This document shows, piece by piece, positions 24,192 through 47,405 of a stretch of 64,000 nucleotides of DNA; the first letter of the stretch is position 1, and each line of letters opens with the position of its first letter. Origin of the DNA: Maylandia zebra (Eukaryota; Chordata; Actinopteri; Cichliformes; Cichlidae); contig NC_135182.1 of assembly GCF_041146795.1 (NCBI RefSeq), positions 5,411,509-5,475,508 on the forward strand. The letters run 5' to 3'. The notes under the pieces were generated by a model. It worked only from the letters and a program-made list of their open reading frames with translations, was not told where the DNA came from and ran no database searches. Both the position numbers and the translations under genes were made by a program.

Positions 24192-24287
24192 TGTAATCAT
24201 TAATTCCCCTTTTTGACAAAAGCATCTGCATGTATGTAAGTGCATGTAAGTCTGAAAACCCGATTTAATAAAATTAACTGAGATGAA
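24192..24287. other. Short spacer after Rex3 copy 1
   Basis: Nothing recognised; listed because it separates two repeats. Confidence 0.3.
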
Positions 24288-24382
24288 CTAAGGAGCTGGA
24301 AAGAAAAGCGTCTGGACTTTAAGTTGCTTGAAGACGTTTCACCTCTCATCCGAGAAGACACTTTTCTTTCCAAGCTCCTTAG
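24288..24382. repeat. Foldback repeat, about 22-bp arms
   Basis: ctaaggagctggaaagaaaag (from 24288) is inverted at 24361-24382 as cttttctttccaagctcctt with one extra base. Between them lies gacgtttcacctctcatcc, a phrase found in a common fish foldback repeat. It is adjacent to, but not part of, the Rex3 copy. Confidence 0.65.
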
Positions 24383-25736
24383 ACAATGATGACCAGGATG
24401 ACTGAGAACCGACACAGACAAAAAAGATGATCCTATGATGTCCCTTCATATTTTCCAATTTACAGTACTGAATCCATGTTGGGCTAACGTGGTCAAAGAC
24501 AAGGATTATAAATCGTATGGTTGGTTACAGATCAGGAAACTGTGATCTGGAAAGACACGTGCAGATATGTGTCTTTTAAGTAAAGATTTAAGTGAATGTG
24601 GTAGGTGTTTACATTTGATGATTGGTGGGAGTCTTTGGTTTCAGAATGGACCTTTATTATGGGTCACTAGCACCTGAGCACAACCTGTCTTCATACCATA
24701 AAGGGCATTTTAGATGGTGTCTTCTGTTTTACAGAAACCTGTGCATTTTCCTGTGATATCTGCCTACATCACAAACAAATACCTATTGTCCTGTGTAAAT
24801 GCAAAACTGATTAACAGAACTGCAAAAGGGCACAAAAAGAAAAGACAATTCTGGAGGTTTTATTAACATGAGATTGACCCTGTATATTTCACTTTGAGTT
24901 ATTATACTTATGCTGGGAGCTGACTGCTTCCCTTTCCTCTGTTCTAGGTAGTACAGAGGTGTTAAGTTTGAATGTACACTGAGGAAACATCCACCGCCAC
25001 TTCCTTCTAGATTCACGGCTCCAAAGCCCAGCAGCAGCTCCTGATAAAATTTCAAGCGTGAAGAGAAACGAGGACACTCGTGCATGATCATACTATGATA
25101 TTTGGGGCACAAAGGGAGCTTTTGTATTCAGTTTAAACTCTTCTTGTCTGTTTTAACCACCCAAGAAGCAAACTTCTCTAATATTGACAGACATAGCTGT
25201 TGTCTTTCTGATGGTTAGAAAACTGTAAACAAGTACTGAGTGTGTCTGATGTGTGATTTTGAACTTTGATAGCCCCTGCTCTAGATAATTACTGAAAAAC
25301 ACACTTGTTATTAAACAAAAAAATGTGGAGGCATCTAATTTTACCCTAATCTTGGCTGCACAATGAAAAGCAAATATTTCATAGCTGACATCTTATATGC
25401 TGACATGTTTTTAAAACAGGTTTTCGCATGAAGCTTTTCTGCTTTTTCTTTTTTTTAAAAAAGGACAAGAGTGGTGTAAAGCTAGAGTGACATTTATTTT
25501 CTTAAAAAGTCTCCTTTGTTTTACAATACCCCATCAGACACATGCAATCACAGAAAGTTGCTACACATGTGACATTTACAGCTTTAAGTTTGTTTCACTA
25601 AAATCCCAACAGGGACTATTTTTTTGTGTATTTCTACTGATGTTTAGTCCATGCGTTTATTTCAAAAGGTGGACTACTGTGATCAATTATAATCAGTTTA
25701 TCTTAAAAACTCCCAGAAAAGCCTTCAGTTGATCCA
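24383..25736. other. Spacer between the two Rex3 copies with a dispersed repeat
   Basis: The segment 24952-25404 shares two blocks with 41452-41640 in lonrf2 intron 5: cagaggtgttaagtttgaat then gtacactgaggaaa, and attttaccctaatcttggct then gcacaatgaaaa. They are collinear and diverged, so this is an unnamed dispersed repeat. No gene is seen. The minus-strand frame at 24783-25112 lacks family signatures. Confidence 0.5.
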
Positions 25737-27010
25737 ATCCATCCATCCATCCATCCATCTTCATCCGCTTTATCCGAGGCCGGGTCGCGGGGGCAGCAGC
25801 CTAAGCAAAGAGGCCCAGACCTCCCTCTCCCCACCACCAAGGCGTTCCCAGGCCAGCCGAGAGATATAATCTCTCCAGCGTGTCCTGGGTCTGCCCCGGG
25901 GCCTCCTCCCGGTGGGACATGCCTGGAACACCTCACCCAGGAGGCGCCCAGGGGGCATCCTTGTCAGATGCCCGAACCACCTCAGCTGGCTCCTTTCGAT
26001 GTGGAGCAGCAGCGGCTCTACTCTGAGCCCCTCCCGGATGGCCGAACTTCTCTATCTCTAAGGGAGAGGCCAGCCACCCTTCGGAGGAAGCTCATTTCTG
26101 CCGCTTGTATCCGCGATCTCGTTCTTTCGGTCACTACCCACAGCTCGTGGCCATAGGTGAGGGTAGGGACGTAGATCGACCGGTAAATTGAGAGCTTCGC
26201 TTTTACACTCAGCTCCCTCTTCACCACGACGGACCGGTGCAGCGTCTGCATTACTGCAGCTGCAGCCCCAATCCGTCTGTCGATCTCCGGCTCCCTTCTC
26301 CCATCACTCGCGAACAAGACCCCGAGATACTTGAACTCCTCCACTTGGGGCAGGAACTCATCCCCGACCCGGAGTGGGCACTCCATCCTTTTCCGGCTGA
26401 GAACCATGGCCTCAGATTTGGAGGTGCTGATCCTCATTCCCGCTGCTTCACACTCAGCTGCGAACCGTTCCAGTGCGAGCTGGAGGCCCTCACCCGATGA
26501 AGCCAACAGAACCACATCATCCGCAAAAATCAGAGATGAGATTCTGAGGCCACCAAAGCGAAAGCCCTCCGCCACTTGGCTGCGCCTAGAAATCCTGTCC
26601 ATAAAAATTATGAACAGAACCGGAGACAAAGGGCAGCCCTGGCGGAGCCCATCACCCACCGGGAACGAATCCGACTTATTGCCGGCAATGCGAACCAAGC
26701 TCTTGCAACGGTTGTATAGGGATCGAATGGCCCGTAGCAATGGGCCAGACACCCCATACTCCCGCAACACCTCCCACAGGACACCCCGAGGGACACGGTC
26801 GAATGCCTTCTCCAAGTCCACAAAACACATGTAGACTGGTTGGGCAAACTCCCATGCACCCTCAAGTATCCTGGAGAGGATAAAGAGCTGGTCCAGTGTT
26901 CCGCGACCAAGACGAAAACCGCATTGTTCCTCCTGTATCCGAGGTTCGACTAGCGGACGAACTCTCCTTTCCAGCACCCTGGCATAGACTTTCCCAGGGA
27001 GGCTGGGAAT
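25737..27010 (-). mobile_element. Rex3/RTE-like LINE, 5'-truncated copy 2, inverted
   Basis: This copy is on the minus strand, starts near 27005-27010 and ends with the (CCAT)n tail at 25740-25758. It extends about 200 bp further 5' than copy 1 and covers more of the RT. The frame is open from 26977 down to about 26050 with FADD and GCPLSPVLF intact. A 4-bp deletion relative to copy 1 near 26050 shifts the frame, and a net 27-bp deletion near 25835 removes nine residues close to the C terminus. It is therefore dead. The two copies are highly similar in opposite orientation. A clear target duplication was not resolved; attgg words lie on both sides. Confidence 0.88.
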
Positions 27011-27938
27011 GACACCAATATTTTAAGTAGATGTTTTTAGTGTTCTGAGCTGAACAAACATAATCCCATCTCATTTCATTTTATTAGATAAACTCACTGT
27101 CTACATAACATAAGACGCTGAGGACAAATAAAGGAGCTGAAACTCTTAAATCTCATATGTTTAGCCACACAGCAACTTCAAAAGTGTTAAATGTTTTGGT
27201 GTTAGTGGTCTTCTTGCAAAAGTAGAGTTAATTTTACTCTAAGTAGAGTCACATTCTTTTAATGTAACTCTGAGGTGTAAAATGATAGTAGTTAAAATCG
27301 AGTGTTAAAAATGAGTGTTTCTAGGTCAAATCTGGAGGTGTTCAATGGAAACATTAACTCTTGACCTCTTAACTCTGAACTCCTACAGGGGCTATGACAC
27401 CAATAGAGTAAATTCACAGACTCCGCCCCCAGCACCATAGGCTCCAATCGAAGCTGAAGTGAAGCCTTTTCAGAACATTTTGCTCTACATATTTGAGTTG
27501 TTTGCCATGCTTGGTAAGTCATTTTTTCAAAGATTGTTTCAATTATTATTATTAGCTTTTACTTCTGTGGTTCTTTGGAGTTGAGACAAAGCTGTGTGAA
27601 AGGCATTAGCCATGTTGCTCGGTGATAGCATAATATTCTGTTTTAGCTAGCTGAAAGGTATTGTTTGCGGGCAAATACCACAGCCTTGAAAAAAAGCTTG
27701 CATGTGAATTTTCAGTCAAATTTTTGGTCAAATACACCTAAAACAATGTCTAGAATGTGAAATGTTGGTATAATGGTGCTACTTGAAGCCTGAAAATGAT
27801 CTCCCATAACAAAACGAGCAAACAGCAGTAGCAAATGTCCTGACTGGGTTCTACGTTAGCATTTAGATCCCTCCAGAGTTTTGTGCACACGGTTTAGGTA
27901 AAAATGAAAAAGGTTGAGGTTTTACATTTAGTTCAGTA
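27011..27938. other. Unassigned spacer
   Basis: About 0.9 kb with no recognised gene. Around 27225-27260 are repeated agagttaattttactctaa-like words. The 76-codon minus-strand frame at 27292-27522 has no family signature. Confidence 0.35.
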
Positions 27939-29504
27939 CAGGGAGTGCAGAATTATTAGGAAAATGAGTATTTTGTCCACATCATCCTCTTCATGCATGT
28001 TGTCTTACTCCAAGCTGTATAGGCTCGAAAGCCTACTACCAATTAAGCATATTAGGTGATGTGCATCTCTGTAATGAGAAGGGGTGTGGTCTAATGACAT
28101 CAACACCCTATATCAGGTGTGCATAATTATTAGGCAACGTCCTTTCCTTTGGCAAAATGGGTCAAAAGAAGGACTTGACAGGCACAGAAAAGTCAAAAAT
28201 AGTGAGATATCTTGCAGAGGGATGCAGCAGTCTCAAAATTGCAAAGCTTCTGAAGCGTGATCATCGAACAATCAAGCGTTTCATTCAAAATAGTCAACAG
28301 GGTCACAAGAAGTGTGTGGAAAAACCAAGGCGCAAAATAACTGCCCATGAACTGAGAAAAGTCAAGCGTGCAGCTGCCAAGATGCCACTTGCCACCAGTT
28401 TGGACATATTTCAGAGCTGCAACATCACTGGAGTGCCCAAAAGCACAAGGTGTGCAATACTCAGAGACATGGCCAAGGTAAGAAAGGCTGAAAGACGACC
28501 ACCACTGAACAAGACACACAAGCTGAAACGTCAAGACTGGGCCAAGAAATATCTCAAGACTGGTTTTTCTAAGGTTTTATGGACTGATGAAATGAGAGTG
28601 AGTCTTGATGGGCCAGATGGATGGGCCCGTGGCTGGATTGGTAAAGGGCAGAGAGCTCCAGTCCGACTCAGACGCCAGCAAGGTGGAGGTGGAGTACTGG
28701 TTTGGGCTGGTATCATCAAAGATGAGCTTGTGGGGCCTTTTCGGGTTGAGGATGGAGTCAAGCTCAACTCCCAGTCCTACTGCCAGTTTCTGGAAGACAC
28801 CTTCTTCAAGCAGTGGTACAGGAAGAAGTCTGCATCCTTCAAGAAAAACATGATTTTCATGCAGGACAATGCTCCATCACACGCGTCCAAGTACTCCACA
28901 GCGTGGCTGGCAAGAAAGGGTATAATAAAAGAAGAAAAACTAATGACATGGCCACCTTGTTCATCTGATCTGAACCTCATTGAGAACCTGTGGTCCATCA
29001 TCAAATGTGAGATTTACAAGGAGGGAAAACAGTACACCTCTCTGAACAGTGTCTGGGAGGCTGTGGTTGCTGCTGCACGCAATGTTGATGGTGAACAGAT
29101 CAAAACACTGACAGAAACCATGGATGGCAGGCTTTTGAGTGTCCTTGCAGAGAAAGGTGGCTATATTGGTCGCTGATTTGTTTTTGTTTTGTTTTTGAAT
29201 GTCAGAAATGTATATTTGTAAATGTGGAGATGTTATATTGGTTTCACTGGTAAAAATAAATAACTGAAATGGGAATATATTTGTTTTTTGTTAAGTTGCC
29301 TAATAATTATGCACAGTAATAGTCACCTGCACACACAGATCTCCCCCTAAAATAGCTAAAACTAAAAACAAACTAAAAACTACTTCCAAAAACATTCAGC
29401 TTTGATATTAATGAGTTTTTTGGGTTCATTGAGAACATGGTTGTTGTTCAATAATAAAATTATTCCTCAAAAATACAACTTGCCTAATAATTCTGCACTC
29501 CCTG
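27939..29504 (+). mobile_element. Complete Tc1/mariner element, DD38E (Intruder-type)
   Basis: The element is 1566 bp and flanked by TA on both sides (27937-27938 and 29505-29506), the Tc1/mariner target site. The outer terminal inverted repeat is 22 bp perfect, beginning cagggagtgcagaattatta. A second inverted pair, 21 bp perfect (28118-28138 and 29295-29315), repeats nearly the same sequence inside, about 175-210 bp from each end. This double arrangement is like the IR/DR ends of Sleeping Beauty, where two transposase sites per end are needed. Between them lies an uninterrupted transposase gene. It is the only structurally complete transposon in the window. Confidence 0.93.
28157..29176 (+). 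CDS. Tc1/mariner transposase, DD38E type
   Basis: The 339-residue protein binds the element ends and catalyses cut-and-paste transposition into TA. Residues 1-110 hold a paired-like helix-turn-helix region (SSLKIAKLLKRDHRTIKRFI around 24-43) and a basic RRKITAHE stretch at 58-65 in the position of the GRPR-like linker. The catalytic domain shows D144 in LWTDE, D237 in MQDNAPSH and E276 in DLNLIENLW. The spacing D237-E276 is 38 residues, not the 34 of Tc1, matching the DD38E group called Intruder as I recall it. The start ATG lies 18 bases after the inner repeat and the frame has no stop or frameshift. A poly(A)-like aataaataac follows at 29255. All three catalytic residues are present, so the protein could be active; this is inference. 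Confidence 0.93.
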   Translation: MGQKKDLTGTEKSKIVRYLAEGCSSLKIAKLLKRDHRTIKRFIQNSQQGHKKCVEKPRRKITAHELRKVKRAAAKMPLATSLDIFQSCNITGVPKSTRCAILRDMAKVRKAERRPPLNKTHKLKRQDWAKKYLKTGFSKVLWTDEMRVSLDGPDGWARGWIGKGQRAPVRLRRQQGGGGVLVWAGIIKDELVGPFRVEDGVKLNSQSYCQFLEDTFFKQWYRKKSASFKKNMIFMQDNAPSHASKYSTAWLARKGIIKEEKLMTWPPCSSDLNLIENLWSIIKCEIYKEGKQYTSLNSVWEAVVAAARNVDGEQIKTLTETMDGRLLSVLAEKGGYIGR

Positions 29505-29809
29505 TATCTCAGTCCTGTCCATCAACAACACACCAAAAACGAAATAAATGTTGACATGCTACATTTGGTATGCAGGAGGTAACTGGGGCACACGTTTTTC
29601 AACTGGGTCGTTTAATTTTGGTAGGTGGAGCAGACAGGGTGGATTTGTGTTTGGAATGCAAACCAAGCTTAGGACCTAATTTTTCGTATATGTCTCATCC
29701 ACTGATAATCGTTTACCTCGTTTCTCCCTGTGTGTATGAGGAAGGTAAAAACAAAACAAAGGTTACAAAATAACTTTGCTTATCTTTATATATTTGATAT
29801 ATTATATAA

Positions 29810-31979
29810 ACCTAGAGTCACAACTCCAACAGAGTGACTCTAGGAGCCTGTGGCGGGGACTAAGGACAATAACGGACTATAAAGCACCAACAACCGGTAT
29901 GATGAACGCGGCCGTGACTCTGGCAGACGAGCTGAACACTTTCTATGCTCGCTTCGAGGCTGCAGCTAAGGTCTCCAACAATGCTAGTGCTAGCGGCACT
30001 AACGGCTGCAGACAGGAAGATACTGCCAGCACCGGAAACGTTCTCGTCATCTCCGAGCATGAAGTAAGGAGAGCCTTCCAGAGAGTGAACACCAGGAAAG
30101 CAGCAGGACCAGACGGCATCCCAGGTCGTATCCTAAGAGACTGCGCATACCAGCTAGCTCCTGTGTTCACTGAGATATTCAACATCTCTTTATCTCAGTC
30201 GGTCCCCACATGCTTCAAAGAGTCCATCATTGTTCCTGTCCCGAAGAAACCCCACCCTGCTTCTCTCAATGACTATCGCCCTGTAGCCCTCACCTCAGTA
30301 GTGATGAAGTGCTTTGAACGCCTGGTCAGAGACTTCATCATTTCTTCACTACCAGACACACTGGACCCACTACAGTTCGCTTACCGTCCAAATCGTTCCA
30401 CAGACGATGCCATCTCTCATCTCCTCCACACATCACTCACTCACTTGGACACTAGAAGGGGGAATTATGTTAAAATGCTCTTCATAGACTACAGCTCTGC
30501 ATTTAACACCATAATTCCCTCCACACTCCCCACCAAGCTGGAGCATCTGGGACTCAGCTCATCTATGTGTCAGTGGATCTCCAACTTCCTAACTGGCAGA
30601 CCACAGGCAGTAAGGATGGGCGGACATGTCTCAGCCTCCACCACTCTCAGCACTGGAGCCCCCCAGGGGTGTGTTCTGAGCCCCCTGCTGTACTCTTTGT
30701 ACACATATGACTGTGTGGCCACTACCAGCTCCACCACCATCATCAAGTTTGCTGACGACACCGTCGTGGTGGGCCTGATCTCTGATAACAACGAGACGGC
30801 CTACCTGAAGGAGATTAGGAATCTGGAGAACTGGTGCCAGAGGAACAACCTCCTAAACGTCAGTAAGACAAAGGAGCTGATAGTGGACTTCAGCACTAAG
30901 CAGGAGAGGAACTACCAGACCCCCGTCATCAACGAGTGCCCAGTGGAGAGAGTGGACAGCTTCAAATACCTCGGAGTTCACATCACGCAGGACCTGTCAT
31001 GGTCCTGTCACATCAACACCGTGGTGAAAAAGGCCCGTCAGCGTCTCTACCACCTCAGACGCTTGAGAGACTTCCAACTGCCCTCCAAGGTTCTCAGGAA
31101 CTTTTACTCGTGCACCATAGAGAGCATCCTGGCGGGAAACATCTTAACCTGGTTCGGGAACAGCACCATGCAGGACAGACGAGCTCTACAGAGGGTTGTG
31201 CGATCAGCTGAGCGCACCATCCGCTCCGAGCTCCCTGACCTGCACTCAATCTACAGCAGGCGGTGCTGGACCAAGGCCAGGAAGATCGTGAAGGACCTCA
31301 GCCATCCCAACAACAGACTGTTCTCTCTGTTGAGGTCAGGAAAGCGATTCCGCTCCCTGAAGACCAACACAGAGAGACTGAGGAGGAGCTTCTTCCCGCA
31401 GGCAATACGGTCTCTCAATCACACCACCACACAGTACTGACCCACACATACAGTTCTTACACACACACTGGACATTCTGGACATTGTTTTCACTTCATCA
31501 CTTAAATCAATTTTAGCATATTTGCACTGCACAAGACATAATGTGGATTGCACAACACTGGTCACTATATTCTTCATTTCCAGTTAATACTTGTACAGCT
31601 GCTGTTATTGTGTATATATTTATTTATATTTCTTCATACATTCTTATATAGTTCTATACTGTGTATTGTGTATTTTGTTGTACAGTTATTTTATTTTCAA
31701 CTTTAATTTATATATTTTATCTTATTCTTTCCCAGTTAAATTTACCCTTCATTCTAAATTGTGTTGTACAGTTATTTCATTTTTAACCTTAATTTATATT
31801 TTATTCCTTCCTAGTTAAATTGACCCTTTTTAATTTTTCATATTTATTTCCTATCTTATTCATAGCCTTTTTTTTTTCTTTAGGTCACGAGCAGTTGTCT
31901 AAGCATTTCACTGCATATCGTACTGTGTATGACTGTGTACGTGACAAATAAAAATTGAATTTGAATTTTAACCCAATGC
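29810..31979 (+). mobile_element. Rex1-like LINE, 5'-truncated
   Basis: A reverse transcriptase frame is followed by a 0.5-kb 3' UTR ending in gtgacaaataaaaattgaat then ttgaatttt, the tail type I recall for Rex1 elements. The endonuclease domain is absent, so the copy is 5'-truncated. The 8-bp word acctagag occurs at both margins (29810-29817 and 31980-31987) and may be the target duplication, but the left one also fits the element's own LES reading, so it may be chance. The element begins only about 300 bp after the DD38E transposon ends. Confidence 0.82.
29818..31440 (+). pseudogene. Reverse transcriptase of a truncated Rex1-like LINE
   Basis: About 540 codons of uninterrupted reverse transcriptase. 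Visible blocks in order are KAAGPDGIPGRIL (palm entry), DYRPVALTSVVMKCFERLV, FAYRPNRSTDDA, FIDYSSAFNTI with the first catalytic aspartate, GAPQGCVLSPLLYSLYT, and FADDTVV (325-331 counting from the ATG at 29776) with the catalytic DD pair. A C-terminal domain of about 170 residues follows. The ATG at 29776 and the first 14 or so residues come from flanking DNA, not from the element. Although the RT frame is intact, the apurinic endonuclease part is gone, so it is listed as a broken copy. The pattern distinguishes it from the Rex3/RTE copies upstream. Confidence 0.85.
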
Positions 31980-31987
31980 ACCTAGAG

Positions 31988-33488
31988 CTGTTGGGGACCC
32001 TCTTGGCCGCGTCCTTGTGCATACTTAGCAGCAGGGTCTGTACAACCTTTTCTTTTGTTTAAAAGAATTCACCCTTGTGTGGATTCCCATTACCTAAATT
32101 GGGTCACAGCTTTATGGAGTATTTAACAGCACAACAAAAGCTTTACTTGATCCAGAAGATAAGGTCGTACACCAGACTTTTTTCCCCTTTGGCTTAAGCA
32201 ATAGATCTTAACTATAACATGTCGTCCGCATTTTAAATCCAAAACCAGACTTGACACACTGCTTATATAAAGCATTACATAAAACAATGAATCAACTCCC
32301 ACAGATGAAACTATAAGTTAAAGTGAATAAAGTAACTCAACCAGAACCGAAAGCTGCGTTCTCTTGTTTTACTCGAGGCTATTTTTGTAATATCATGTGT
32401 GAGACCTCGTTTAAATTTAAAAAACACTCATTCAGCGATATCTGCAAAGGTTATACAATATTATTGAGTTATATAAGTGAGCCACATAAAGGGCCAATAG
32501 GAGCTTGTCTCGTGTGTCACGTGTGGTCTTGCGTCTGCTTCGGCGAATTGTATGCGAAATCCCAAAGCAGAACCTTTAGCAGCTCAAAGCTAGCTGGCTA
32601 ACAACCAAGATGGATACCTCCGGCGAGAGCTTTGTTTTTGTTTGGGTTTCCTCGCCATAAAAGACGAAGAAATGACTTTCGAGGTCGTGTAAATGCACAT
32701 TTTTGGGGGATATCGGTTCGGAAAGAGTTCCGGAGTTTAACAAACTGCGAAGTGGCAGTATGTGTTGTCCAGTTAGCCAGTAGTAACGTTAGCTGGCTCC
32801 CCGGACTTAACTGCTCCCGGGCTCTCTTATATAAACGCGGCCGATCAGCTGTGACTTCTTGGAGAAATGATGAGCTTGTGGGTCTAGCATTTATCCACTC
32901 TATATGGGACTTCTGTGGCTCGAAACCTGACCTTTATTGCGGACATTTACCATCATAACTACGAGTTAGCACGATCCATGGAAATTAAGCTGCTTATTTA
33001 CTAAGCTCCTTGGATTTTACCCACCGGTTCGTACCTAAACATGCCGTAGATTCATTTTGTGTGTGTGTTTTTTTTCTTCTTCTAAAGAAGTTTCTGTCTT
33101 TAGACGGGACATAAATAAAACTACCTCCGCGTTGTAAAGGGAGCGATGACGTCCTCGATACGCTGAAAGTTTTTGTAATAAATAACGCCGACCTTCAACT
33201 TCCAGGTGTTTGCAGTGAAACTACATCAGATACTGGGACTTATCGAGGACCAGCCATGCTACACAGGCCCCCTGTTTTATCTGGGTTGAGGTCTTATGGA
33301 TCGGACTCATGGCCATCACTGAGAGTTGGACACAACTGGAAGTCTGGGTTGACATTTAAAAACGCTAAAGATAGTGTGCAATAACTGGGGAAATGATTTC
33401 TTATGGTGGGGAGTGTGTGTGCTTGTGCCATGTTCTCAGTGACTCTCATAGTCTTCTAAGCGTCTGATTTTCCCGTCGGGAGAAGAAG
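31988..33488 (+). promoter_or_regulatory. lonrf2: Presumed promoter and 5' UTR of lonrf2
   Basis: The last 900 bp before the ATG become GC-richer. Visible motifs are gggccaatagg (CCAAT-like, 32490-32500), a cacgtg E-box at 32519, and tatataaac at 32828 which could act as a TATA box. Several short upstream ATGs exist (for example 32609, 16 codons, and 33044, two codons before a stop). Transcription start is not determined. The 108-codon frame at 32632-32958 has no family signature and is treated as non-coding. Confidence 0.4.
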
Positions 33489-44933
<11,445 letters not shown>

Positions 44934-47405
44934 TGGAGGAGCTGCTTGGAAGAACCGCTCTGGCATCTATGCAGTTCAGAAACGTGTTCGGTCATTCGTC
45001 GGGTCGCTCCTTGACTGATTCACTTTGTACGTGTTTACTCGTTCATTCTCTCCTGCGTCAGTTTATTCTCAGATGCTCATTCCTGTGTCACGTAGCCCTC
45101 CCGAACGCCTGTCAGTTCTGCTGAGAGTATCAGGTGGGTCACAGCGCTGGCATGAAGGTGTTCCTGCTTTCTTTCTTTATCCAGCATCTCCCAACCAGCT
45201 TCACTACTCATGAGTGAACCCGACCACAACACACTTCTAAACCAGTGATCTTTGATGTGGCGTTCTCAGTCTTGTAGGAGGAAAAATCAATTGAGCTGAG
45301 TAGGAATGCTTTCATTATGGTCAACATGGGCTCTTTTTATGAAGGAACAAAAACCTGTTCTCACATAAGCAGTGTGTTCAGGTTCAAGAGGATTTTTTTC
45401 CTATACATTTTAAGCAGTGTTTAACAAAATGGGAACAGAGCTGTGCAGTCTTCAGGATTCACGACTGGGAACCAAAAACAAACGAACCCCAGCGATGTGT
45501 GAAGAAAGAAAATGCAAAAATACTGCATGATGGCAGCACATGTGAATGTACTGGCCAGGCTGTAGGTTGTAGATATTTTTCCTCCCCCAAGACTACACAT
45601 ACAGAATCAGCTTTTTGTTTTCTTTATATTATACAGATTTCATAAGGCTCACTTGTGACATTTAGGACCGCACTCCTACAATGCAGTATTTATCATGAAA
45701 GGTGTAGCTTATTTTCTAAAGAAGACAGCATGGTGGACGAGGAACAACTCGGGCAGACCAACACCCCGAAAAGGCGGCAAAAAAGAGGAGATACAAATCC
45801 ACACTTCCTGTCAGAGCTTTCAGAATAAAATCAGTGTGCATTACATTTATAATTTGGCCATTTACCCTGGAGTTAAATTACTCTGGAGTCAGATTCAGCG
45901 TTGTGATTCCATCCACTCTTCAATAAAAAGACAGATACAGGTGTTTCTGCCAGGTTGCCCGGCCCACTTGGTAAGGATTAAATAAATAAAAAATAAAAAA
46001 AAGCGGACAAACAGCTGATGCCTCGCTTGAAATCTTCCTGAGCCGAAACTCTGGTGCATAAGCATCAGTACCTCAGATTGTGTGAAAGGAAGGAATGAAT
46101 GCCATGAAAGCCTTTGTGTTGAGACTGTGATTTCACTCATGCTAACACTAAAAACCATCACACACTGCGGTGTGTAAGATCAAGTGCAACTCTACATCTG
46201 CACTAGTTCTGAAGAGCGATTGAGCGTAAGACTAAAGCTTAAACCTCCATCACTCAAGTCGTGCTAGCTTTTAGGAAAGAGCAGATAACAATGCATCCTG
46301 ATGATGCTGATCTGGATATTTTATTTTTAATGTCCTAAATGTAGCATATCTTTGGGACTGATGTAGTTATAGGGGCTGATTGTGTATTTTTATGTTTGTT
46401 TCTCTCACTCTGCTATGCCCTTAAGTGTATGTATATGTTCAAATTTAATTTGGGTGAATTTCTGTGTATAATTGTAACTCTAAGGCCTTTTTAATGTTTT
46501 ATTTAAGGAACGTTTCAACAATCTTTCTCTCTCATCCTCTTCCTGTTCATTTACATGCACACTGTAATGGAATTCCTGGATTTTTCTAATGAGCAGTTGG
46601 ATATGTTGATATGAAATCACCCAAGCACTTTCTATGTATCTCTGATGCCTGACAGACATGTCGATGTGAACAATTGCAAAGAGTTAATTTTTTTTTTCTT
46701 CTTTTGTAAACGTTTTTGCTGCTACAGATCTGTTTCTGTTGGCACTTGGCATCAACAGTTGTTGATTTAAAAATCCTAAAATCGGTGCACAATATTGATC
46801 CTGTAACCCAAATTTGCATAATGTTTAAAGTTTTTGTTTGTCTTTTTTGGTTTGTCTTGTTTTTAAATTGGCCTTAAATTGGAGTTTCTTTGTACCTGGT
46901 AGTTAAATTTGGGTTTCTACCCACAATTTCAAGCTCTCACAGTGTCTGTTAGCAATAACATATGAAGCATGCCAAAAAGGGGGGAAGAAAACAAGAGCAA
47001 TGGAGGTTTTTAAAAATTCATGACATGATTTTGCACGTGTGGATTTTCTTAGTGAGAAAATGAATGTAAATGAGAAAATTCTACTTAAATGTCTGAAAGG
47101 AGATTTCTGTATATTTATCCTACAGATGGAATTCAGCAGTTGTCAATAATAAAGAGCGTCCTGAGTCTCTTTATGCAGACTTTTAAGCAGATTAGGTCAT
47201 GGCTATAATTACATTGTCAGTGTGCATATAAATGCATATTCTCTCTGTGTTGCCGTTTCCTCTTCAAATGTTTGTGACTCCACTGCAGTCACGTGCTCTC
47301 TGCATGGGAGCAGTGTTCACAATGTGCTGCATTTCCCTGGCGTATTTGTAAAGGGAGCTCTTATACCTATTTTTTATTGCAAATAAAGGAAAGCACATTC
47401 AGTCG
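44934..47405 (+). other. lonrf2: Presumed long 3' UTR of lonrf2
   Basis: From the TGA at 44931-44933 to a canonical AATAAA at 47382-47387, followed by a GT-rich stretch (tgtccacctgttttgt) fitting a cleavage downstream element. The interval has no spliced or long open frame and is AT-rich with several attta motifs, typical of a regulated long 3' UTR. An earlier signal-like aataaag is at about 47147. Length of the true UTR is inferred, not shown. Confidence 0.55.
47382..47387 (+). terminator. lonrf2: Poly(A) signal AATAAA, probable lonrf2 3' end
   Basis: AATAAA with a downstream GT-rich element, on the coding strand of lonrf2 and the last strong signal before the intergenic interval. Confidence 0.55.

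Noticed and set aside
23703..24245. 180-codon minus-strand frame
   Set aside because: Exact antisense of the Rex3 copy 1 reverse transcriptase; GC-rich antisense frames stay open by chance.
26331..26834. 167-codon plus-strand frame
   Set aside because: Antisense of the Rex3 copy 2 reverse transcriptase; the corresponding antisense frame of copy 1 gives the same shadow.
28193..29004. Minus-strand frames opposite the transposase
   Set aside because: Shadows of the intact transposase gene.
29810..31987. acctagag as a firm target duplication of the Rex1-like LINE
   Set aside because: The left copy also fits the element's own reading frame, so it was recorded only as possible.
32632..32958. 108-codon plus-strand frame upstream of lonrf2
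   Set aside because: Lies in the presumed promoter or 5' UTR, contains no recognised domain; kept only as leader sequence.
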